Source: Sphingobacteriaceae bacterium DW12
Lineage (GTDB): Bacteria > Bacteroidota > Bacteroidia > Sphingobacteriales > Sphingobacteriaceae
Reading direction: 5' to 3'
Length of the DNA stretch: 64,000 nucleotides
Assembly: GCA_000783305.1 (NCBI GenBank)
Contig: JROE01000008.1
Coordinates: forward strand, 62,001-126,000
Below the pieces are notes generated by a model. It was given only the letters and a program-made list of their open reading frames with translations, had not been told where the DNA came from and made no database searches. This document shows positions 7,408 to 16,644 of this stretch, piece by piece. Positions within the stretch are counted from its first letter, which is position 1. Every line of letters starts with the position of its first letter. Both the position numbers and the translations under genes were made by a program.

Positions 7408-9882
7408 ATGAACAAACTCAAAAGAATGAATGTTTGGTGTTTTTTATGCTGCATGTTGGCAATAGGCCAAGTCGAAGCCCAACAAAGGAAGGCCCCAGCC
7501 TATCCTTTAATCACGCACAATCCGAATTTCAGTATCTGGTCAACTACAGATCAACTTAATGAATCTACTACTAAGCACTGGACAGATGCAGATCATTCTT
7601 TGCTTGGGTTAATTAATGTAGATGGAAACATTTACCGTTTCTTGGGTAAAGAAGAACCAAACTATAAAACGATACTTAATACTTCTCATGACGGCCCATA
7701 TACGGTACAATATAGCGAAACTAAGCCGCATGGAAATTGGACATCTCTGAACTACTCCGCGGACGATTGGAAATCGGGTGCTGCACCTATAGGTGATGAC
7801 GAAAAGCATGTCAAAACACTTTGGAAATCGGACGATATCTGGGTAAGGAGAACTTTTGATATCGTTAATCCAGCTAGCATCAATGAACTTTTCTTAAAAT
7901 TGAACCACGATGATAATGTTGAGGTATTTTTGAACGGCAAAAAAATCTATGATAAAGCTGGTTGGACCAATAAATTTGAATATCTGCCAATTCTTAAAAC
8001 GGATCTTAAAGCTGGACAGAATGTAATAGCTATTCATTTGGTAAATACTGCTGGTGGCCGATTCCTAGATTTTGGTTTGGTGGATAGGTTGAAGGAAAGC
8101 GGGCCCAAAATACAGATGGCTGTGCAAAAAGATGTAGAGATTACGGCGACACAAACAATCTATAAATTTGTAGCAGGCAAAGTAAATCTTAAACTGACTT
8201 TCACATCTCCTCTACTCATGGACGATTTGAATTTACTGTCTAGACCAGTCTCCTATATTACATATAGTGTACAAGCGAATGATAATAAACGGCACGCAGT
8301 AAAAGTATTTCTTGGTGCATCATCTAATATAGCAGTGTATAGACCATCACAGGAGGTGACAGCTCAAAAATATACAACAGGAGGACTGTCGATACTAAAA
8401 GCAGGGACTGTTGAACAGCCTGTCTTGGGAAAAGGTGCAGATGATATGCGTATAGACTGGGGGTATTTCTATGTAGCTGCGCCAAAAGCAAATGGTGTCG
8501 AACAATTTGTAACGCCTGTGGCCACTGCTGTGGATGCGTTTCGAAACGGCGTTAACACATCTACCGCTTCAAAGGGAACTTCATTGTCCTTAAACACGGT
8601 GATTCCTTTTGGTAACGTTGGGAATGCTGAAGTGAAACATTTCGTTGAACTAGGATACGATGAGATTTATGCAATTCAATATTTTAAAAACAACCTAAGG
8701 CCATGGTGGAACAATTCGGGTACAGAAACTATAGAGAATCAGCTTATTAAAGCTGCCGATGAATATGAATCTGTGGTGAACAAATGTACTTCATTTGATA
8801 AACAGGTATATGCTGATGCTCTCCATTCTGGTGGTAAGGAATATGCTCACCTGACTATACTTGCGTATCGTCAGAGTATTGCTGCTCATACATTAGTCAA
8901 AAGCCCTGAAGGGGAACTATTGTGGTTGTCCAAAGAAAATAACAGCGGTGGATTCATCAACACGGTAGATGTCACCTACCCATCAGCACCCCTGTACCTT
9001 ATCTACAATCCTGAATTGCTAAAGGGGATGTTAAATGGTATATTCTACTTTAGTGAGAGTGGTCAATATCCCTATCCTTGGGCCGCACATGACTTAGGTA
9101 CCTACCCTTTTGCTAACGGTCAGACCTATGGCGAGCCTATGCCAGTGGAGGAGTCTGGCAATATGATTATTTTAACGGCAGCCATTACTAAGGTACTACA
9201 AGATGGCAGTTATGCCAAGCAACACTGGAAGACGCTTACTACTTGGGTAGATTATCTTGTGAAAGAAGGCTTCGACCCTAAGACGCAGCTGTGTACTGAC
9301 GATTTTGCAGGTCATTTGGCCCGAAATGCAAACCTGTCGGTCAAGGCTATTGTAGGTATAGCTTGTTATGCACAAATGGCGGAGGTAATCGGTGAAACTG
9401 AAACGGCCAAGAAATATCGCGCTATAGCCGATCAGATGGTGCCAAAGTGGATGGAGATGGCAGATGCTGGCGACCACTATGCGCTTACTTTTGATAACAA
9501 AAATACTTGGAGCCAAAAATACAATTTGGTATGGGACAAAGTTCTAGGACTGGATTTATTTCCGCAAAAAGTATATAACACCGAAATTAAATATTACCTG
9601 ACTCAACAAAATAAGTTTGGTATACCACTGGATAGCAGAAAAGCTTACACTAAGAACGATTGGATTCTGTGGACCGCTGTTTTTGCACCTACTCGTCAGG
9701 AATTTGATGCATTGATCAAACCAGTATATAGACATGCTATTGAGACCGAATCTCGGGTTCCGTTGAATGACTTTTATGATTCTAATACCGGTATCCGTGA
9801 AAATTTCAAAGCAAGGAGTGTAGTCGGTGGTTTCTACATGAAGCTCTTGGCGGATAAATTGCTTGCAGGTCAGATAAAATAA
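7408..9882 (+). CDS. exported glutaminase A-like protein (DUF4964-DUF5127-DUF4965-DUF1793 architecture)
   Basis: About 824 residues. The chosen ATG 7408 gives a signal peptide (KLKRMN, hydrophobic core, VEAQQ); upstream in-frame ATGs at 7345 and 7375 would add an unlikely leader. The mature N-terminus (PAYPLITHNPNFSIWS) is typical of DUF4964. It is followed by an inserted jelly-roll-like module (near 90-220, WVRRTFD, VFLNGKKIYD), then DUF5127, DUF4965 (TYPSAPLYLIYNPELLKGML, YPWAAHDLGTYP) and DUF1793 (PLDSRKAYTKNDWILW, SVVGGFYMKLL). Fungal glutaminase A shares this plan, but many Bacteroidota members lie near glycan loci, so the actual substrate is open. It stands alone, with a promoter candidate upstream and strong hairpins downstream. 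Confidence 0.85.
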   Translation: MNKLKRMNVWCFLCCMLAIGQVEAQQRKAPAYPLITHNPNFSIWSTTDQLNESTTKHWTDADHSLLGLINVDGNIYRFLGKEEPNYKTILNTSHDGPYTVQYSETKPHGNWTSLNYSADDWKSGAAPIGDDEKHVKTLWKSDDIWVRRTFDIVNPASINELFLKLNHDDNVEVFLNGKKIYDKAGWTNKFEYLPILKTDLKAGQNVIAIHLVNTAGGRFLDFGLVDRLKESGPKIQMAVQKDVEITATQTIYKFVAGKVNLKLTFTSPLLMDDLNLLSRPVSYITYSVQANDNKRHAVKVFLGASSNIAVYRPSQEVTAQKYTTGGLSILKAGTVEQPVLGKGADDMRIDWGYFYVAAPKANGVEQFVTPVATAVDAFRNGVNTSTASKGTSLSLNTVIPFGNVGNAEVKHFVELGYDEIYAIQYFKNNLRPWWNNSGTETIENQLIKAADEYESVVNKCTSFDKQVYADALHSGGKEYAHLTILAYRQSIAAHTLVKSPEGELLWLSKENNSGGFINTVDVTYPSAPLYLIYNPELLKGMLNGIFYFSESGQYPYPWAAHDLGTYPFANGQTYGEPMPVEESGNMIILTAAITKVLQDGSYAKQHWKTLTTWVDYLVKEGFDPKTQLCTDDFAGHLARNANLSVKAIVGIACYAQMAEVIGETETAKKYRAIADQMVPKWMEMADAGDHYALTFDNKNTWSQKYNLVWDKVLGLDLFPQKVYNTEIKYYLTQQNKFGIPLDSRKAYTKNDWILWTAVFAPTRQEFDALIKPVYRHAIETESRVPLNDFYDSNTGIRENFKARSVVGGFYMKLLADKLLAGQIK

Positions 9883-9892
9883 GTGAACAGTC

Positions 9893-9936
9893 ATATGCTT
9901 GACTATTTCTTTATCTGAAAAAATAGTCAAGCATAT
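9893..9936. terminator. perfect 16-bp hairpin downstream of the glutaminase-like gene
   Basis: Bases 9893-9908 are the exact reverse complement of 9921-9936, with a 12-nt loop. The hairpin begins 10 bp after the stop at 9882. There is no clear T-tract on either strand, so it may act as a 3' stabiliser or attenuator rather than as a simple terminator. Confidence 0.6.
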
Positions 9937-9955
9937 TCCGACATACTTAAAAAGG

Positions 9956-10003
9956 AAGCTTCGCAACTAAAGAGGTATCAGTGTCTTTAGTTGTGAAGCT
10001 TTT
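9956..10003 (+). terminator. rho-independent terminator-like hairpin (18-bp stem)
   Basis: Bases 9956-9973 pair with 9984-10001 through 18 positions, with a single G-T wobble, around a 10-nt loop. The stem runs into a short T stretch ending at 10003. It follows the first hairpin by 19 bp and probably ends transcription of the glutaminase-like gene. Confidence 0.65.
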
Positions 10004-10191
10004 ATCGATTTCTAGATACTCTGACGTCGTATTTGCTACTTGCTTTTGGATATGTCAGAAATCCTCCGAAAGTCCGTGAAATGGGCATTGAATGTCTTGT
10101 GGCTTTATCATGAGATACTTAGCTTTTGAAAGTTAGGAGGTCCATATAAATGTATCTCTAAAAGCTCCCTCATTTTGAATTTCAATCCATA

Positions 10192-10220
10192 ATTGAAGGC
10201 GCTGTTTTTTTGTATCTTTG
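10192..10220 (+). promoter_or_regulatory. possible promoter of the ClbS-like/GNAT-SDR operon
   Basis: TATCTTTG at 10213-10220 matches the -7 consensus TAnnTTTG exactly, and ATTG at 10192-10195 lies 17 nt upstream as a weak -33 element. It would give a leader of about 150 nt before ATG 10381, containing an AAAAAGGAG stretch. Confidence 0.45.
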
Positions 10221-10380
10221 ATATTAATAAAAAGGAGAATTAAATAATGTGAACATACTTTTTAAACAGCGATTGGTTGGTACAGTGCTATCTGTAACGT
10301 TGGTTAAAAAAGGGGACAGATTTAAAGGTGTGAATTGCTGAATCTGGTTATCATTAAATATAAAATAATACGAGTGTCAA

Positions 10381-10893
10381 ATGGCAGTACCCATCCATAA
10401 AAGTGAATTGCAAAATTCCATACAAATCAATTATGATAAGCTTCGTAAGGAATTGATGTCTATTCCGTTTGAGCTAACCATGATGGAGGAGCTAGAAGGC
10501 CATAGTAAAGGAACATTAATGAGTATCAACAATCTTCTGTCGTACTTGATTGGTTGGGGGCAATTGGTTTTAAAGTGGATTGATAAAAAGGATAGGGAAG
10601 AGCTCGTTGATTTTCCTGAAGAAGGCTATAAATGGAATGAACTGGGTAAACTGGCCCAAAAGTTCTATTTGGATTATGGTGCGGATGATTATGTTACCTT
10701 GCAAGAAAAATTAGACAAGACCGTTGGTGATATTTTAGCCATTATTGAAAAAAAGACAAACGAACGACTCTATGGAATTGTGTGGTATCAGAAGTGGACA
10801 TTAGGTAGAATGATTCAGTTTAATACAGCATCTCCTTATATCAATGCTACAGGAAGGATTCGGAAATGGAAAAAGCAAAAAAATCTGAAATGA
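10381..10893 (+). CDS. ClbS/DfsB family four-helix bundle protein
   Basis: A 170-residue helical protein beginning MAVPIHKSELQNSIQINYDK, with GHSKGTLMSINNLLSYLIGWG and a conserved C-terminal WTLGRMIQFNTASPY segment. These match the ClbS/DfsB (DUF1706) family. ClbS hydrolyses the cyclopropane warhead of colibactin in its producer. Most family members are uncharacterised and assumed to protect against, or modify, small molecules. The fold is DinB-like. The stop overlaps the start of the GNAT-SDR gene by an ATGA junction, so the two are probably co-translated. No toxin biosynthesis genes are nearby. Confidence 0.85.
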   Translation: MAVPIHKSELQNSIQINYDKLRKELMSIPFELTMMEELEGHSKGTLMSINNLLSYLIGWGQLVLKWIDKKDREELVDFPEEGYKWNELGKLAQKFYLDYGADDYVTLQEKLDKTVGDILAIIEKKTNERLYGIVWYQKWTLGRMIQFNTASPYINATGRIRKWKKQKNLK

Positions 10894-12044
10894 AAATAGA
10901 GAAATATACTAAAGCAGACTATGCAGCTATTATGGATGTGTGGGAGTCTTCTGTAAAAGCAACTCATCATTTTTTGAAGGAGGATGATTTTCTATTTTAT
11001 AAAAAAATAATTCCGACGGATTTTCTACCGAAGTTAGAGATTTATATTTTAGAAGACAATGGCCTGAAGGCATTTATTGCTGTAAATGAAAGCCATTTGG
11101 AAATGCTCTTTGTAAAAGATGATGCTAGAGGAAAGGGTTATGGAAGGAAGCTGATAGAATATGCTTTGCACTATTTGGGAGTGGTGCAGGTGGATGTCAA
11201 CGAACAAAATGAACAGGCTATTGGGTTCTATCGGAAAATGGGTTTCGAAATCAGGAGTATGTCTGCGACAGATGGTATGGGTAAGGATTATCCGATTCTC
11301 CATATGTGTAGAACAATTTCTAATCAGATGAACAAGACATTTGTTGTATATGGAGTAAGCAGGGGACTCGGTCGGGCTATTGCTGAACATGTAGTTACTG
11401 ATGGAGATATGTTGTTTGGCATTTCGAGAACGGAACCGCAATATTTTGTAGGAAGCGATAATAGAAGATGGATTTCAGCAGATTTATCTAATCCTATGGT
11501 CTCAGCTCATAAAATAAAACAAGTCGTTGGCAATCAAAAGATAGATTGCCTTATTTACAATGTTGGTGTTTGGGAAGAATACGCTTTTTCTACTGCTTAT
11601 GATTTTGAGAAGGAAAGTCCAGAAGAAATAGTTAAAATAGTTAATACCAATATCACATCATGCTTGTTAGCGGTACAATCTTTTATTAAAAATCTCAAGC
11701 TATCCAATAATTCTAAATTGATATTTATAGGTTCTACTTGGGGCTTAGACAACCATAATGGAAAAGAAGTTGTCTTTTCTGCTACCAAATTCGCATTGCG
11801 TGGTATGGTACATGCTTTAAGGGAGAGTTTGAAAGCAAGCCGTATAGCTGTATCGATTCTTAATCTTGGCTACCTAGCTACGGAATACGAATTTACGGAT
11901 ACCCAAAGTGTATTAAACGAAAGGGAAGGTGATTTGATTCCATTGTCAGACGCTATTAATGCTTTGCGTTTTATACTCTCGACCACATTTGCCAGTTGTG
12001 TGAAGGAAATTAATATGCCTGCCATGAATGATGAAAATATCTAA
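10890..12044 (+). CDS. fusion of GNAT acetyltransferase and SDR-fold protein lacking the catalytic Tyr
   Basis: About 384 residues; ATG 10890 was chosen because it overlaps the upstream TGA as ATGA. Residues 1-140 are a GNAT domain with the acetyl-CoA loop ARGKGYGRKL and a typical NEQNEQAIGFYRKMGFE end. From about residue 147 an SDR Rossmann fold begins (MNKTFVVYGVSRGLGRAI), with DCLIYNVGVWE and a GSTWG strand holding Ser282. The YxxxK position reads FSATK, so the catalytic Tyr is Phe296 while Lys300 is kept. The internal Met at the SDR start looks like a former gene start, so this may be a recent fusion by loss of a stop or a single-base indel. Function is unknown; the SDR half is probably not a classical dehydrogenase. 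Confidence 0.75.
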   Translation: MKIEKYTKADYAAIMDVWESSVKATHHFLKEDDFLFYKKIIPTDFLPKLEIYILEDNGLKAFIAVNESHLEMLFVKDDARGKGYGRKLIEYALHYLGVVQVDVNEQNEQAIGFYRKMGFEIRSMSATDGMGKDYPILHMCRTISNQMNKTFVVYGVSRGLGRAIAEHVVTDGDMLFGISRTEPQYFVGSDNRRWISADLSNPMVSAHKIKQVVGNQKIDCLIYNVGVWEEYAFSTAYDFEKESPEEIVKIVNTNITSCLLAVQSFIKNLKLSNNSKLIFIGSTWGLDNHNGKEVVFSATKFALRGMVHALRESLKASRIAVSILNLGYLATEYEFTDTQSVLNEREGDLIPLSDAINALRFILSTTFASCVKEINMPAMNDENI

Positions 12045-12865
12045 TTCTTTTACCTCGAAATGGGTAAGAAATTGGATTGAATATTATAAACACATCACAT
12101 CCTAGGTGCAGAAAGATAGGGCCTTAAGACTTTACACGACGTTAGCCTATTCTGTATCAAGATTAGACTAACATTTAAAGTTATAGGGTTGTCGAAAATT
12201 ATGCTGCTACTATAATTCATATCTTTTTTGAATACGCTGCGGTTTGTCAGTAGCAATATCGTGAATGCTTGTTTCTTGATTATTAGTCATAATCTAATTC
12301 CTTAATTATATTTAACACTTTTGAAGCGCAACAGATGTCAGGATGGTGCAGGATGCCTATGCTGCATTGGATTCCTATATTTGGGATAGCCCCATTGGAC
12401 CATCTGTGCGGCCTCTGGTTATAAACGATATGATTAGGTGTTTTTCAACCTAGACCTCTAAATCTAAAAAGCAATGAAATATAACGTACATAAAAAGGAG
12501 GTTTTGGGTGCTAAGTCATAACATTCACAAATAGACCTGAAATAGAACAATCGACAGTGTTGGAGCACAGTCGAAATTTGCTGAAAGATTTTAACTAAAT
12601 TAAATGTAGCTAATCAAGAGAGATGATGCTCTTAATACTTAAAACCAATAAACCATAAAGGGGTATGCCATATGACCAATATCACAAAACGATAGTCAAA
12701 TATTGTACGGATGGTAATTTGCCATTAAAACCAATTTGTAGGGGTATAAATATTATTTTTCTAGTTCCGCAGCGGGAAGTTTTGCTTAGTAGGATAGAAC
12801 ACAATCCAGGATATTAACTCAATAAAGGAATGAATCAAAACAGAATATCAATATAAAGAGCCACA
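12045..12865. other. intergenic region, 821 bp
   Basis: Gap between the GNAT-SDR gene and the heme c dehydrogenase gene. It contains the susD-like relics listed separately. 12045-12320 and 12820-12865 show no recognisable gene, RNA or terminator. A short A-rich leader with AAAGGA and AAAGAG stretches precedes ATG 12866. Confidence 0.6.
12325..12817 (+). pseudogene. probable relics of a decayed susD gene
   Basis: Two open fragments in the 821-bp gap look like pieces of a SusD protein. Fragment 1 (12325-12453) translates to a stretch including QDAYAALDSYIWDSP and RPLVINDMI, similar to the N-terminal AYAAL and xPLVxxDxxSD region of SusD. Fragment 2 (12665-12817, 50 codons) ends INIIFLVPQREVL then IEHNPGY and a stop, closely resembling the usual SusD end (YLFPIPQREID, QNPGY). 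Between them no frame stays open. The pieces are in the correct order and on the same strand as the following operon. The rest of 12045-12865 shows nothing I can support. This is recognised by eye from family motifs, so it is moderately uncertain. Confidence 0.5.
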
Positions 12866-15553
12866 ATGCAAAAAATCAAAAATGTACAGTTGCTGTTGTT
12901 CTCCTTGCTCCTGCTTTTGTTAGTGGGGTCATGCAGTCAACAGGCCAAAGAGAATGTTGTAGAGGACACAAATCCGAAGACAAAGAAATTCGTGCTACCC
13001 GACGGGTTTGCTGTTGATCATATTTATAGTCCATCGGATAACAAACAGGGGTCATGGGTTGCAATGACTTTCGATAATAAGGGAAGGATGATTACATCTG
13101 ACCAATATGGCGCTTTGTTTCGTATTGAGCTTCCGCCTATCGGGGCCGATAGTACAGTGAAGGCCAAAATCGAAAAGTTGGAATTCCCTACTGGTAATCC
13201 AGCTGATACCAGTTCTAAGAAGGTGGGTATAGGATTTGCCCAAGGCTTACTATGGGCGAACAACAGCCTCTATGTAGTCGTGAATCATTCTCCCAACGAT
13301 CAGTTTTCCCAAGGAAGTGGGGTGTATCGTTTAGAGGATACAAATAGCGATGATAAGCTGGATAAGATGACTAAATTGTTGGCTCTGAATGGTGAAGGAG
13401 AGCATGGGCCACATAGTATTATTTTAGGACCAGATTCCTCAATTTACTTGGTTGCAGGCAATCATACAGATTTGCCGAAAATGGATGCTTATAGATTGCC
13501 TTCTAATTGGCATCATGATAATCTGTTGCCTCATATAGTGGATCCTCAGGGACATGCTACTGACCGTAAAGAACCTGGGGGCTGGATTGCAAAAACTGAT
13601 GCTGAAGGAAAGCATTGGGAATTGATAAGTGCCGGTTACAGAAATCCATTTGATATTGCATTTAATGACGATGGGGAATTATTTATCTACGATTCAGATA
13701 TGGAATGGGACTTTGGAATGCCTTGGTATAGACCTACTCGAATCTGCCATGTTACCAGTGGGAGTGAATTTGGCTGGCGTACAGGGAATGGCAAATGGGA
13801 CCCCCGATATCCAGATAATCTTCCCGCGGTTCTGAATATTGGACAGGGATCGCCGACTAATTTACTTTACGCTAGTCATGCAAAATTCCCCGAGAAGTAT
13901 AGAAACAGTTTATTAGCATTTGATTGGAGCTTTGGTATTATTTATTCTGTTCAGTTAGATCCCAAAGGGGCTAGCTATACTGCAAAAGCAGAAGAGTTTG
14001 TGTCGGGATCTCCACTTGCCTTAACAGATGGAGAGATTGGGCCAGATGGTGCGTTGTACTTTTTGACTGGTGGAAGGCGTTTGGAATCTGATTTGTATCG
14101 GGTGTATTATAAAAATCATGACGATATCAAGGGAAGTACAACAAGTAGCAAAAAAGATGTAACCAAAGATATAGCGTTACGTCGGGAGATTGAACAATAT
14201 CATAAACCATCTGCTCCTGGTACGGCTGAGAAATTATGGGAATATCTTGGGCATGAAGACCGTTTTATCCGTTATGCAGCACGTATAGCTGTTGAGCACC
14301 AACCTGTAGATACATGGAAGCAATTAGCTTTTGAAGAGCGCAACGTACTTCGTTTGACAGAGGCAATGTTGGCCTTAGTCAGAAATGGAGACAAATCCCT
14401 TCAAAGCTCCATATTCGACAAGTTGGCAACTATTAAAATAGATGGGTTATCACAGCAGATGGTGTTAAATCTGTTACGAGTTTATGAGGTTGCTATTGCA
14501 CGAATGGGGAGACCTACTGATGCACAGCGGGTCTTGTTGTCTTATAGACTAGGGGGCATGTATCCGTCAAAAGTGAACCTTATCGATCGTGAGCTTGGAA
14601 AAATATTGGTAGCTATAGGCGATGAAGGTGTCGTTCGAAAGACGGTACCTTTGATGTATACTGCAAAAGATGATTCTACAAATGCCAATTTTATGAATTC
14701 ATCTAACTTAATCTTGCGAAATCCAGAGTATGGATTGGATATCGCGAATATGTTGGCAAATATTCCACCTGCACAACAGATTTATTTGGCAACCATGTTG
14801 AGTTCGGCAACAACTGGTTGGAGTCCCGAGTTGCAAGAAGAGTATTTTAAATGGTTTTATAAAGGATTTGGGTATAAGGGTGGAAACAGTTATATCGGCT
14901 TTATTGATAAAGCACGCAAAATTGCTTTAGGTAATGTCAGTAAAGACCAATTGGCGCATTACGGTAAAATCTCAGGGGATTCTTTGGTTAACCAAGCGGG
15001 CAACCGTTTGGCAGAAAAAGTCGTAGGTGCTAAAGGACCCGGCAGAAATTGGGAAATTGATTCGGCTTTAAAGTATATTAATGAAAATAAGGAAATACGT
15101 GATTTCAAACGTGGCAATGAGTTATTTATTGCTTTGCGCTGTGCATCTTGTCATACAATGAAAGGCGAGGGTGGTTCGGTAGGGCCAGATCTGACACAAT
15201 TGGGTACACGGTTTTCCACTAAAGATATGTTGGAGTCACTAATTGAACCTAGTAAGGTAATCTCGGACCAATATGAATCTAAAGTATTCCATTTGAAAGA
15301 TGGAACTAAAAATATGGGACGATTGATGGGTGAAAATGAGACGAGTTATATTATCTCACAGAATCCGTATGCGCCGCAGCTCACGAAAGAGATAGCCAAG
15401 AAGGAGGTGCAGGACATCAAGGTTTCTGAAATCTCCATAATGCCTCCCGGTACTCTCAATGTATTAAGTCCAGACGAGCTACGCGATATCATGGCTTACT
15501 TAATGTCTGGTGGAAATGAAAATAATGTAGTTTATAAAAAGGATAGAAAATAA
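12866..15553 (+). CDS. lipoprotein dehydrogenase with beta-propeller and C-terminal heme c domain (Pirellula/Verrucomicrobium type)
   Basis: An 895-residue lipoprotein: the leader ends LLVGSC with the lipid-attachment Cys at 23. Residues about 40-420 form a glucose/sorbosone dehydrogenase-like beta-propeller (PDGFAVDHIYS, GEHGPHSIILGPD, AGYRNPFDIAFN, DGEIGPDGALYFLTGG). Residues about 440-700 are helical, HEAT-like. The C-terminus has a heme c motif RCASCH (Cys759, Cys762, His763) followed by GPDLTQLGTRF and SLIEPSKVISDQYE, the putative heme-binding domain family first noted in planctomycetes. It probably oxidises a sugar outside the cytoplasm and passes electrons to the respiratory chain. Whether the propeller binds PQQ is not visible. 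It is the first gene of a six-gene carbohydrate operon. Confidence 0.85.
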   Translation: MQKIKNVQLLLFSLLLLLLVGSCSQQAKENVVEDTNPKTKKFVLPDGFAVDHIYSPSDNKQGSWVAMTFDNKGRMITSDQYGALFRIELPPIGADSTVKAKIEKLEFPTGNPADTSSKKVGIGFAQGLLWANNSLYVVVNHSPNDQFSQGSGVYRLEDTNSDDKLDKMTKLLALNGEGEHGPHSIILGPDSSIYLVAGNHTDLPKMDAYRLPSNWHHDNLLPHIVDPQGHATDRKEPGGWIAKTDAEGKHWELISAGYRNPFDIAFNDDGELFIYDSDMEWDFGMPWYRPTRICHVTSGSEFGWRTGNGKWDPRYPDNLPAVLNIGQGSPTNLLYASHAKFPEKYRNSLLAFDWSFGIIYSVQLDPKGASYTAKAEEFVSGSPLALTDGEIGPDGALYFLTGGRRLESDLYRVYYKNHDDIKGSTTSSKKDVTKDIALRREIEQYHKPSAPGTAEKLWEYLGHEDRFIRYAARIAVEHQPVDTWKQLAFEERNVLRLTEAMLALVRNGDKSLQSSIFDKLATIKIDGLSQQMVLNLLRVYEVAIARMGRPTDAQRVLLSYRLGGMYPSKVNLIDRELGKILVAIGDEGVVRKTVPLMYTAKDDSTNANFMNSSNLILRNPEYGLDIANMLANIPPAQQIYLATMLSSATTGWSPELQEEYFKWFYKGFGYKGGNSYIGFIDKARKIALGNVSKDQLAHYGKISGDSLVNQAGNRLAEKVVGAKGPGRNWEIDSALKYINENKEIRDFKRGNELFIALRCASCHTMKGEGGSVGPDLTQLGTRFSTKDMLESLIEPSKVISDQYESKVFHLKDGTKNMGRLMGENETSYIISQNPYAPQLTKEIAKKEVQDIKVSEISIMPPGTLNVLSPDELRDIMAYLMSGGNENNVVYKKDRK

Positions 15554-15559
15554 TACAAG

Positions 15560-16624
15560 GTGGATTTTTCAAATAAGGACTGGTTGGATAAGGTGTCACA
15601 TGTGGCACAGGTGGGTGGTATAGAAACATCGATATTGGATAACGGACGTGGACGAGGTACTCGAATAGCTTGGATTAATACTGGTGCGGGGCTACGTTTC
15701 AAAGTTGTTATTGACAGGGCAATGGATATTGCGGATGCAAGTTTCAACCAGTTCAACTTAAGTTGGATTAGTAAGCTGGGTGTCACACCTCCTCAACCTT
15801 TTTCTGATAAAGGTGCTGATTGGTTACGAACTTTTGGCGGTGGGTTATTGGTCACTTGTGGACTGACACATGTTGGTGGACCTGAAACGGATGCATTTGG
15901 TAGTCGAGGGCTTCATGATCAAATCAGTAATATCCCGGCAGAAATTATCCAGATTAAACAGCCGGACTTAATCAGTGGAAATCGTGAGATGTCTATTATA
16001 GGTCGGATATTACAAGGACACCCGCTTGGTTACAGTATTGAAATGACGCGTACTATACGTTGCTATTTGGGTGACCCAACGCTATATATCGTCGATGAAG
16101 TCCAAAATGTTGGAAACAGGGAGGTTCCCCATATGCTTTTGTATCATTTTAATTTTGGCTGGCCGTTAGTTGATGCAGATACGAAGATACTATGGGAGGG
16201 TAATTGGCGAGCAAGAGAGTCAGACGTAGATCAAAAGATTTTTAAAGAAGGTAATGATTTCAAGACGTGTACCGAACCACGGCAAGATCATCGTGGAGCA
16301 GGAGAAGAGGCAGCCTTTATATCTCCTGATAGTGATAGTGAGGGAAATTGTAGATGTGGCTTGTTGAATGAGAAGCAGGGGTTTGCAGTAGCGCTAAATT
16401 TTAGGAAAGAGCAACTTCCTTGGTTGACGAATTGGCAACATTGGGGACCTGGAGAATATGTGACGGGATTAGAACCAGGAACTAACCCACCGTTGGGACA
16501 AAAGCAAATGCGAGAACAAGATGAACTCACCTTTCTTAAGCCTAATGAAAAGAGAGTCTATGAACTTTCTCTATCCATCTTAGATACTCGTGACGCTATT
16601 CATGCATTTACAAATAACATATAA
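15560..16624 (+). CDS. DUF4432 aldose-1-epimerase-like protein
   Basis: A 354-residue cytoplasmic protein of the galactose mutarotase-like DUF4432 family, starting at GTG 15560, 6 bp after the upstream stop; no ATG is available near this position. The motifs LRFKVVIDRAMDIADA, GGGLLVTCGLTHVGGP and RGLHDQISNIPA are typical, followed by a sheet-rich core with LLYHFNFGWP and an EYVTGLEPGTNPPLG end. Family members are thought to interconvert anomers or epimerise sugars and often lie in operons with Gfo/Idh oxidoreductases and TIM-barrel isomerases, as here. The specific sugar is not known. Confidence 0.85.
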   Translation: MDFSNKDWLDKVSHVAQVGGIETSILDNGRGRGTRIAWINTGAGLRFKVVIDRAMDIADASFNQFNLSWISKLGVTPPQPFSDKGADWLRTFGGGLLVTCGLTHVGGPETDAFGSRGLHDQISNIPAEIIQIKQPDLISGNREMSIIGRILQGHPLGYSIEMTRTIRCYLGDPTLYIVDEVQNVGNREVPHMLLYHFNFGWPLVDADTKILWEGNWRARESDVDQKIFKEGNDFKTCTEPRQDHRGAGEEAAFISPDSDSEGNCRCGLLNEKQGFAVALNFRKEQLPWLTNWQHWGPGEYVTGLEPGTNPPLGQKQMREQDELTFLKPNEKRVYELSLSILDTRDAIHAFTNNI

Positions 16625-16644
16625 AAACTAAAAAATACGTTGTT

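Larger units (their letters stand above)
9883..10380. other. intergenic region, 498 bp, with two hairpins, a promoter candidate and a tiny open frame
   Basis: The gap holds two strong hairpins (9893-9936, 9956-10003) and a promoter-like element (10192-10220), all listed separately. Just after the promoter, AAAAAGGAG at about 10230-10239 precedes an ATG at 10247 followed directly by TGA, and an overlapping GTG at 10249 opens a frame of about 30 codons ending near 10341. I do not recognise its product, and it may be a leader or noise. Otherwise the region is featureless. Confidence 0.5.

Noticed and set aside
9556..9966. 136-codon minus-strand open frame over the end of the glutaminase-like gene
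   Set aside because: It is antisense to the conserved DUF1793 region and crosses the downstream hairpins.
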